12,163 nt of DNA from Planococcus sp. (in: firmicutes) (GTDB lineage: Bacteria; Bacillota; Bacilli; Bacillales_A; Planococcaceae): the NCBI GenBank assembly GCA_030147455.1, contig JASKZU010000066.1, positions 1 through 12,163 of the forward strand, given 5' to 3'. How positions within the stretch are numbered: the stretch's first letter is position 1; every line of letters begins with the position of its first letter. Shown here piece after piece: positions 6,736-12,163 of the stretch. The notes under the pieces were generated by a model. It worked only from the letters and a program-made list of their open reading frames with translations, was not told the DNA's origin and searched no databases. The position numbers were made by a program, and so were the translations under genes.

Positions 6736-6748
6736 ATATGAAGAAAAG
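6727..6748. repeat. 22-bp perfect palindrome next to the rnpB terminator
   Basis: The half-site CTTTTCTTCAT (6727-6737) is followed immediately by its exact reverse complement (6738-6748), with no spacer. It overlaps the last base of the terminator stem and its T-run, and ends 40 bp before the PAS-GGDEF-EAL start codon. A spacerless AT-rich dyad of this length is a plausible binding site for a dimeric repressor, or it may be part of a compound terminator. Which, if either, is unknown. Confidence 0.6.
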
Positions 6749-6787
6749 TATCAATGATGAAAGATCAACACTGGATATGGGATCGTG

Positions 6788-8530
6788 ATGGCTCTAATGA
6801 ATAAGCATACAAAGACAGATACGTCCCATCAATTAATGGATTTGCCGCATGAATTGCCGCAGCGAGTGTTTCAAAAAGTCTCAGAAGGCATCATGATCAC
6901 TAACTTGCACGGTGAAATCGTTCTCGTCAATCCAGCATTTGAATTGGTTACTGGCTATGCAAAAGAAGAAGTGCTTGGCCATACACCGAAATTGCTGCAA
7001 AGCGGACAGCACGATGCTTCTTTTTACAGCAGCATGTGGAAGCAAATCGGCGAAACCGGTGAATGGCAGGGAGAAATATGGAACCGGCGCAAAAATGGCG
7101 ATCTTTATCCGGAATGCCTGTATATTACAGCAATAAAAGACGCATCCGGCGCCGCCAGCCACTATTGCGGCATCTTTACCGATTTGACGGAAGGAAAAGC
7201 AGCGGCCCAAGAGTTGAAGGAAATGGCACATTCGGATCCATTAACCGGATTATCCAACCGGCTGGATTTCACCGATCGAATGACTCATTTGATTCGAACA
7301 GCTGCGGTCAATGATTTTCGCCATTCCGTACTCATTCTGGATCTCGACCGCTTCAAGCAAATAAACGAATCGCTCGGTCTTGAAGCCGGCGACCGTTTGC
7401 TTATAGAAGTAGGACAGCGGCTTCGAAACAAGCTGGCGAGCAAAGATGTATTGGCGCGGTACGGAGCGGACGAATTTGTCATTGCACTTGCTGCAATCAA
7501 GCACCCGAAAAAAGCGGCAAGCTTAGCAAAAGAACTGATCCAAGAGCTTGAGCGTCCGTTTTGTATCGATGGCAACGAAATTCGCATTTCAGCATCGGTC
7601 GGCATCAGCCTTTATCCGGATGACGGGGCAACTGAAAAAGAGCTGCTTCAAAAAGCAGAGCAGGCATTATATTCTGCCAAGAAGTTCGGTTCCGGACAGT
7701 TTTTGTTTTTTCATGCAGACCTTTATCCATCCAATACATGGTCTATGGAAAGTGAACTGAGGCGTGCGATCGAAGAAAAGCAGTTTTATCTCAATTACCA
7801 GCCGAAAATTTCGCTGACAGATGGTTCGTTTCTCGGAATGGAAGCATTGGTTAGATGGAACAGCGACCGGTTGGGATTCGTTTCTCCGGGTGAATTTATT
7901 CCGCTGGCAGAAACGTCAGGACTGATCATCCCGCTTAGCGAACAGATTATTGAACAAGCGTGCACCGATTTTTTAAAGTATGAATTCGAACAGCTGCTGC
8001 CTGCTGTTATCTCGTTGAATATATCAGGCGTTCATTTTCGCCATCCGGAATTTCTGGGGGATTTGTTCGAGCTGTTTGAAAAAATGAATTGCCAGCCTCG
8101 TCATTTTGAACTGGAACTGACAGAAGGGGCGCTAATGGGCGAGCATTTAGAGGCAGAACATAAACTCATGCAGTTAAAAAGAGCAGGGTTTGGCGTTTCC
8201 ATTGATGACTTTGGGACTGGATATTCTTCACTCAGCTACTTGCAGCGCTTTCGTGTAGACTGGTTGAAGATCGACCGCATCTTTATCAAAGAACTCACAG
8301 CCAAAGAAGAAAACCGCCATATCGTTGAAGCGATTATTCGCATGGCACACAGCCTGCGCTTGAAAGTAGTAGCAGAAGGCGCAGAGACCGAAAAAGAAAT
8401 AACAGTGCTGAAGCAGCTCGGCTGCGACGCTGTTCAAGGATATGTTTTCGCCAAGCCGATGCCGGCTGAAGACATCCGTCCATTTATTGAGAAATCAGAA
8501 TTCCTTAAAATAGAAAGGGCGTTGTTATGA
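6788..8530 (+). CDS. PAS-GGDEF-EAL cyclic-di-GMP protein, probable phosphodiesterase
   Basis: A soluble 580-residue signalling protein without membrane segments. An N-terminal PAS domain (about 20-135, EGIMITNLHGEIVLVNPAFELVTGY) probably senses a small ligand or redox state. The GGDEF domain (about 145-305) has DPLTGLSNR but reads GADEF (226-230), with alanine for the second glycine; the I-site RxxD is absent (ASKD). The EAL domain (about 325-570) is complete: EALVRW (Glu352), Asn411 in NISG, ELTE (Glu446), DDFGTGYSSL (Asp473, Asp474), LKID (Lys494), AEGAET (Glu530) and QGYVFAKP (Gln550). Cleavage of cyclic-di-GMP is therefore likely, with the GGDEF part possibly regulatory or weakly active. 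Start choice is uncertain: GTG 6785, ATG 6788 and ATG 6797 all lack a strong ribosome binding site, having only a GGGAT-like match. No clear promoter is seen in 6749-6787. The gene overlaps the next by ATGA and is not part of the neighbourhood as I know it in B. subtilis. Confidence 0.9.
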   Translation: MALMNKHTKTDTSHQLMDLPHELPQRVFQKVSEGIMITNLHGEIVLVNPAFELVTGYAKEEVLGHTPKLLQSGQHDASFYSSMWKQIGETGEWQGEIWNRRKNGDLYPECLYITAIKDASGAASHYCGIFTDLTEGKAAAQELKEMAHSDPLTGLSNRLDFTDRMTHLIRTAAVNDFRHSVLILDLDRFKQINESLGLEAGDRLLIEVGQRLRNKLASKDVLARYGADEFVIALAAIKHPKKAASLAKELIQELERPFCIDGNEIRISASVGISLYPDDGATEKELLQKAEQALYSAKKFGSGQFLFFHADLYPSNTWSMESELRRAIEEKQFYLNYQPKISLTDGSFLGMEALVRWNSDRLGFVSPGEFIPLAETSGLIIPLSEQIIEQACTDFLKYEFEQLLPAVISLNISGVHFRHPEFLGDLFELFEKMNCQPRHFELELTEGALMGEHLEAEHKLMQLKRAGFGVSIDDFGTGYSSLSYLQRFRVDWLKIDRIFIKELTAKEENRHIVEAIIRMAHSLRLKVVAEGAETEKEITVLKQLGCDAVQGYVFAKPMPAEDIRPFIEKSEFLKIERALL

Positions 8531-9663
8531 CAAGCTATAAATTACTCGCTACAGCAGCAATGGGATTAGAAGCCATTGTCGCAAATGAAGTGAAAGAACT
8601 CGGGTACGAAACAACTACAGATAATGGTAAAGTGTTTTTCGAAGGAACGGCACGGGACATTGCAAAAGCTAATTTATGGCTGCGCACAGCCGATCGCGTA
8701 AAAGTAATCGCTGCTGAATTTACAGCAACGACGTTCGATGATTTGTTCGAACAGACAAAAGCCATCGAATGGGAAAAATTCCTGCCGGTGGATGCTGAAT
8801 TCCCGGTACAGGGAAAATCGGTCAAGTCGACGCTTCATAGCGTGCCGACCTGCCAGTCGATCGTTAAAAAAGCGATTGTCGAGCGATTGAAAAAAGCATA
8901 CCACCGCAATGCCTTTTTGGACGAATCAGGTCCGCGCTTTAAAATTGAAGTATCCATTTTGAAAGACAAAGTGCAGCTGTCGATCGATACAAGCGGCGCA
9001 GGTCTCCACAAACGCGGATACCGCGTCGGACAAGGCGAAGCACCGCTAAAAGAAACGCTGGCAGCAGCGCTCGTCAAGCTATCACGCTGGACGCCGGACC
9101 GCCCGTTTGTCGATCCTTTCTGTGGATCCGGAACGATTGCCATCGAAGCTGCAATGATCGGCCAAAACATTGCCCCGGGCTATAACCGCGAATTCGACAG
9201 CGAACAGTGGCCGTGGGTCGGACAAGAAATTTGGGACGAAGTGCGAGCAGAAGCGGAAGAGCAGGCTGATTACGATCAGCCGCTCAACATCCTCGGCACC
9301 GATATCGATCACCGCATGATCAAGATTGCAGAAGAAAACGTCATAGAAGCTGGGTTTGCGGGGCTTATCCGCCTGCAGCAGCGACAAGTGCAGGATTTTA
9401 CCACAACCGAAGAAAATGGTGTCGTGATCGGGAATCCGCCTTATGGCGAGCGGATCGGTGAAGTGGAAGTTATCGAAGAAATGATCCAAGACATGGGCCG
9501 CATCTTTGCGAAGCATCCAACATGGTCTATCTATATGCTGTCGTCAATGGAAGGCTTTGAAAAGCTTTACGGACAGCCTGCGACTAAAAAACGCAAACTG
9601 TATAACGGTTTTATCCGTACAGATTTGTTCCAATTCTGGGGAGAACGCCCAAAAAATAAATGA
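8527..9663 (+). CDS. rlmL: THUMP-domain class I methyltransferase, RlmL/YpsC-like (23S rRNA N2-guanine)
   Basis: S-adenosylmethionine-dependent RNA methyltransferase of the UPF0020 family, 378 residues (B. subtilis YpsC is similar in length). The N-terminal ferredoxin-like and THUMP regions (about 1-160) are expected to bind RNA. A Rossmann-fold catalytic domain (about 165-378) shows LKETLAAALV, then DPFCGSGTIAIEA (SAM binding, from Asp196), an acidic D-I-D (TDIDHRM, motif II) and NPPYGERIG (catalytic, Asn303-Tyr306), typical of N2-guanine or N6-adenine methylation. By homology to the methyltransferase domain of E. coli RlmL the target is probably G2445 (E. coli numbering) of 23S rRNA; unlike E. 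coli RlmKL there is no second methyltransferase domain. The ATG overlaps the stop of the PAS-GGDEF-EAL gene, with AAAGGG 8 nt upstream. The exact target is inferred, so the symbol is provisional. Confidence 0.9.
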   Translation: MTSYKLLATAAMGLEAIVANEVKELGYETTTDNGKVFFEGTARDIAKANLWLRTADRVKVIAAEFTATTFDDLFEQTKAIEWEKFLPVDAEFPVQGKSVKSTLHSVPTCQSIVKKAIVERLKKAYHRNAFLDESGPRFKIEVSILKDKVQLSIDTSGAGLHKRGYRVGQGEAPLKETLAAALVKLSRWTPDRPFVDPFCGSGTIAIEAAMIGQNIAPGYNREFDSEQWPWVGQEIWDEVRAEAEEQADYDQPLNILGTDIDHRMIKIAEENVIEAGFAGLIRLQQRQVQDFTTTEENGVVIGNPPYGERIGEVEVIEEMIQDMGRIFAKHPTWSIYMLSSMEGFEKLYGQPATKKRKLYNGFIRTDLFQFWGERPKNK

Positions 9664-9665
9664 GA

Positions 9666-9695
9666 AAAACGGAAGGGCGAACGCCCTTCCGTTTT
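9666..9695. terminator. Symmetric intrinsic terminator between rlmL and the DinG-like gene
   Basis: AAAACGGAAGGGCG (9666-9679) and its exact reverse complement (9682-9695) form a 14-bp perfect inverted repeat with only AA between; in RNA the loop would be slightly larger. The left arm begins with A's and the right ends in TTTT, so it could work in both directions. It begins 3 bp after the rlmL stop and ends 16 bp before the next start codon. Confidence 0.85.
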
Positions 9696-9711
9696 CCTGT
9701 GAGGAGATATT

Positions 9712-11619
9712 ATGAGACAAGCATTGCCATTTCCGTTATCAAAAGACAAAACATTCTTTGATTCATTGAACGATTGGATCGGCGATATTTTCTACGACAT
9801 TCTTCCGGAAAAAGGCTATGAACTGCGCGATGAGCAAGTATTCATGTCTTTCCAGCTGGAAAAAGCACTAAAGCAAAAAGACGTGCTGTTTGCAGAAGCG
9901 GGCGTTGGTACAGGGAAAACAATGGCTTATTTGCTGCCGGCAATCGCCTATGCCCGCTATACCGGTAAACCGGCATTGATTTCCTGCGCCGATGAAGCGC
10001 TAATCGAACAACTGGTGAAAAAAGGCGGCGATATCGACCGTTTGGACGAGCTGTTCAACTTGAACCTGGATGTCCGCCTGGCAAAATCGCGTGACCAGTA
10101 CTTGTGCCTCCAGCGCTTCGAAGGAGCCAAAAAACGCAGCGAAGCTGACTTTTTGGATGTGATCGAGTTCACGCTTCCTGAGTTCGTCAACAAAACGTAT
10201 TCGATGCAAAACATGTTTCCTTATGGAGAGCGTTCGAGTTATCCGGAGTTGACCGACGACGAATGGCAGCAAGTCAACTACCACCCGATCCAAAACTGCA
10301 ATGCGTGTGATATGCGTAATAAATGCGGCCAGACGCTGCACCGCAACCATTACCGGGAAGCCACCGATCTGGTCATTTGCTCGCATGATTTTCTGATGGA
10401 GCATATTTGGACAAAAGAAAACCGCAAGCACGAAGGTCAGACGCCGCTATTGCCGGAAGTTTCGCAAATCGTGCTCGATGAAGGCCATTTGCTGGAATTT
10501 GCCGCACAGCGCGCATTGACTTATGAAGTGCAGCAAAGCTCGCTATACGATGTGACTGAGAAAGTCATGGTCGACGGCGTGCGCGAAAAAACACTTGGTT
10601 TGATTGAACGCACAATCGATTTGCACACAGAGTTTTTCCGTGTGCTGCGCGAAAACCTTGTTCCAAGTGAAGAAGACCGGAAAGCCATCCAGGATTCACA
10701 GCTGCTCAAGCAAATTGGGCGTGAATTGATCAATACTGTCGACAACTTGCTGGAAGAGTTTGTTTTTGAAGGAGAGCTGTTCAGCATTCCTGAATACGAA
10801 TTGAACCTGGCAGAAGAATATTTCGAGCAATACAATTTCTCGATGGGCTTGTTCGTGGAAAACGGCGATGCCGTCAGTTGGCTGGAGGAAAAAGATGAAA
10901 TCGAAACGCTGGTCATCATGCCGCGTCTTGTGACGGATATTTTAGAAGAGAAATTGTTTGACGGCAAGCTGCCGATCATCTTTTCATCGGCCACATTGTC
11001 TGTCGCCAAAGACTTTACGTATTTGGCGGATACGCTTGGGATCGATGGATTTGAATCGTTTTCCGTCCCGTCTCCGTTTGATTACGAAGAAGTGATGGAG
11101 ATTTTCAAGCACCCGCTTGAGCAGGAACAAAAAGCAAGCCGCATTCTAGAACTTGCCGCTGAAGGCGGCCAAACCTTGGTGCTGTTCAAATCCAAAGCAG
11201 CGATGCAGGCATTCAAGCAAGGACTGCCGGCAGATCTTCCGGTCCGCATGGAATTTGAAGGCGACCGTGAGCTGTCTTCAGTCGTCCGTGACTTCCAGGA
11301 AGGAAAATTCCAAGTGCTGTGCTCGCACCATTTATGGGAAGGCATGGACTTGCCTGGAGATGCATTGACCAAAGTCATCATTGTCGATTTGCCGATGCCG
11401 CCAAGCGATCCGGTCTTTGACGCGAAACGCAAATTCAGCGAACATCCGCTTGAGGAAATCGATTTGCCGTTTATGCAGCTTCGTTTGCAGCAAGGTATCG
11501 GGCGCCTTATCCGTTCCTCGTCGGATCACGGCGAAATTCATTTGCTGTTGACCGAAGAAGAACTGCGCATCGAACATTTATGGCAGTCGGTTCTGCCGGT
11601 CGCAGCAAAAAATCGTTAA
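9712..11619 (+). CDS. DinG/XPD-type Fe-S ATP-dependent helicase (YpvA-like)
   Basis: Superfamily 2 5'-3' DNA helicase of 635 residues, close to B. subtilis YpvA. Motifs in order: LRDEQVFM (Q-like, about 38-45), EAGVGTGKT Walker A (62-70, Lys69), an iron-sulfur region with Cys132, Cys196, Cys199 and Cys205 (the last three in NCNACDMRNKCGQ), DEGH (256-259, motif II), SSATLS (425-430), then in helicase domain 2 GMDLPGDALTKVIIVDLPMPP and QQGIGRLIRS (593-602, motif VI). The spacing of the four cysteines is that of the 4Fe-4S domain of XPD and DinG helicases. There is no N-terminal exonuclease domain, so it is not the long B. subtilis DinG type. The likely role is unwinding DNA flaps, R-loops or damaged replication intermediates, but its substrate is unknown. 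The ATG has GAGGAG 5 nt upstream. No promoter fits between the preceding hairpin and the start. Confidence 0.92.
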   Translation: MRQALPFPLSKDKTFFDSLNDWIGDIFYDILPEKGYELRDEQVFMSFQLEKALKQKDVLFAEAGVGTGKTMAYLLPAIAYARYTGKPALISCADEALIEQLVKKGGDIDRLDELFNLNLDVRLAKSRDQYLCLQRFEGAKKRSEADFLDVIEFTLPEFVNKTYSMQNMFPYGERSSYPELTDDEWQQVNYHPIQNCNACDMRNKCGQTLHRNHYREATDLVICSHDFLMEHIWTKENRKHEGQTPLLPEVSQIVLDEGHLLEFAAQRALTYEVQQSSLYDVTEKVMVDGVREKTLGLIERTIDLHTEFFRVLRENLVPSEEDRKAIQDSQLLKQIGRELINTVDNLLEEFVFEGELFSIPEYELNLAEEYFEQYNFSMGLFVENGDAVSWLEEKDEIETLVIMPRLVTDILEEKLFDGKLPIIFSSATLSVAKDFTYLADTLGIDGFESFSVPSPFDYEEVMEIFKHPLEQEQKASRILELAAEGGQTLVLFKSKAAMQAFKQGLPADLPVRMEFEGDRELSSVVRDFQEGKFQVLCSHHLWEGMDLPGDALTKVIIVDLPMPPSDPVFDAKRKFSEHPLEEIDLPFMQLRLQQGIGRLIRSSSDHGEIHLLLTEEELRIEHLWQSVLPVAAKNR

Positions 11620-11637
11620 AGGCAAATCTGTTGGATA

Positions 11638-11646
11638 TGGTACAAT
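11638..11646 (+). promoter_or_regulatory. Extended -10 promoter for the M32 carboxypeptidase gene
   Basis: TGG followed by TACAAT (11641-11646, 5 of 6 to consensus) makes an extended -10 about 26 bp before the GTG start. No recognisable -35 lies 16-18 bp upstream, at the end of the helicase gene. The 53-bp gap holds no terminator hairpin, so read-through from the helicase gene is also possible. Confidence 0.5.
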
Positions 11647-11672
11647 AGACCGGAAAGAAAAGGGGGAATATT

Positions 11673-12163
11673 GTGTCAATGGAACAACAATTCAAAGACA
11701 TTCAACAGAAAATGACGAGTTATAACGAAGCGCTTGCCTTGCTTTACTGGGACATGCGCACCGGTGCACCGAAAAAAGGCAATGAGCTTCGCTCGGAGAC
11801 GATTGGAACGTTATCGTCTGAACTGTTTGCCCTTTCCACTTCTGAAGAATACGGGGAAATGCTGGCGGCGCTCAAGCAGCAAGACGGCTTGTCCGAAGTG
11901 ATGCAGCGTTCGGTTGAAGAAGCCGACCGCGAATACCAGTTGAACGCCAAAATTCCGCCGGAAGAATACCGTGAATATGTTGTCTTAACAAGCAAAGCGG
12001 AATCCGTGTGGGAAGAAGCGAAAGAGCAGTCTGACTTCTCGTTGTTTCAACCCTATTTAGAGCAATTGGTGGCAACGACGCGCCGATTTGCCGGCTACTG
12101 GGGCATCAAGGGCGGCAGCGTTTATAACACACTGCTCGACCAATATGAACCAGGCGTTACGAC
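11673..12163 (+). CDS. ypwA: Thermostable (Taq-type) metallocarboxypeptidase, M32 family, N-terminal part
   Basis: Zinc-dependent carboxypeptidase that removes C-terminal residues from peptides; a cytosolic all-helical enzyme of about 500 residues in full. Only 163 codons are present, and the gene runs off the right edge before the HExxH zinc site. Recognisable are SYNEALALLYWDMRTGAPKKG (residues about 17-37), IPPEEYREYVVLTSKAESVWEEAKEQSDFSLFQPYLEQLV (about 90-130) and YNTLLDQYEPGVT at the edge, all close to B. subtilis YpwA. GTG 11673 is preferred because AGGGGG ends 6 nt before it; an in-frame ATG two codons later (11679) would leave 12 nt. The physiological substrate is unknown. Confidence 0.93.
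   Translation, partial: MSMEQQFKDIQQKMTSYNEALALLYWDMRTGAPKKGNELRSETIGTLSSELFALSTSEEYGEMLAALKQQDGLSEVMQRSVEEADREYQLNAKIPPEEYREYVVLTSKAESVWEEAKEQSDFSLFQPYLEQLVATTRRFAGYWGIKGGSVYNTLLDQYEPGVT

Noticed and set aside
10521..11009. 162-codon open frame on the minus strand within the DinG-like gene
   Set aside because: Serine-rich low-complexity translation opposite a well-supported helicase frame; an antisense shadow.
1..12163. Search for transposons, integrases, CRISPR repeats, tRNAs, toxin-antitoxin or defence genes
   Set aside because: None seen. The gene order is conserved core chromosome, and no direct repeats or atypical base composition suggest an inserted element.

Overview
The window looks like chromosomal core sequence from a low-to-mid GC Gram-positive of the order Bacillales. 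The gene content (ponA, recU, yppE, mrfA/yprA, mrfB/yprB, gpsB, a Bacillus-type rnpB, an rlmL/ypsC-like methyltransferase, a ypvA-like DinG helicase, ypwA) follows the order of one neighbourhood of the Bacillus subtilis chromosome. It is shortened: several small genes that I recall from B. subtilis (yppC, yppD, yppF, yppG, cotD, ypsA) are not seen, and a PAS-GGDEF-EAL gene sits between rnpB and the methyltransferase. Protein style and base composition suggest Planococcaceae (for example Planococcus or a relative). That genus-level guess is inference and not firm.

Layout. Positions 1-1796, minus strand: recU (Holliday junction resolvase) followed by the 5' part of ponA (class A penicillin-binding protein 1), which runs off the left edge. 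Positions 1797-1987: a divergent promoter region. Positions 1988-5881, plus strand: yppE (DUF1798), mrfA (DEAD-box helicase) and mrfB (DEDDh exonuclease), tightly packed as one operon. mrfA overlaps yppE by an ATGA junction, and mrfB begins 4 bp after mrfA, with the mrfA stop codon in the loop of a small GC hairpin. Positions 5957-6250: gpsB behind its own extended -10 promoter. Positions 6290-6690: RNase P RNA, with a good sigma-A promoter just before it and an intrinsic terminator just after. Positions 6788-9663: a PAS-GGDEF-EAL cyclic-di-GMP protein, coupled by another ATGA overlap to the THUMP-domain rRNA methyltransferase. Positions 9666-9695: a strong symmetric hairpin. Positions 9712-11619: an Fe-S helicase of the DinG/XPD type. 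From 11673 to the right edge: the N-terminal third of an M32 (Taq-type) carboxypeptidase.

Two themes link the genes. The first is DNA repair: RecU, the MrfA-MrfB pair (which in B. subtilis removes mitomycin C lesions independently of UvrABC) and the DinG-like helicase. The second is wall growth and division: PBP1 carries an SREERRK motif in its cytoplasmic tail of the type bound by GpsB, and GpsB is encoded about 5 kb away with its binding-groove residues intact. rnpB and the rRNA methyltransferase add RNA processing and modification.

I see no mobile element, CRISPR array, tRNA or prophage. I found no clearly new multi-gene system. The most unusual signals are small cis elements (a 22-bp perfect palindrome after the rnpB terminator, the stop-codon-in-loop hairpin at mrfB, a degenerate LexA-like box upstream of yppE), the coupling of yppE to mrfAB, and a variant GADEF motif in the cyclic-di-GMP protein.
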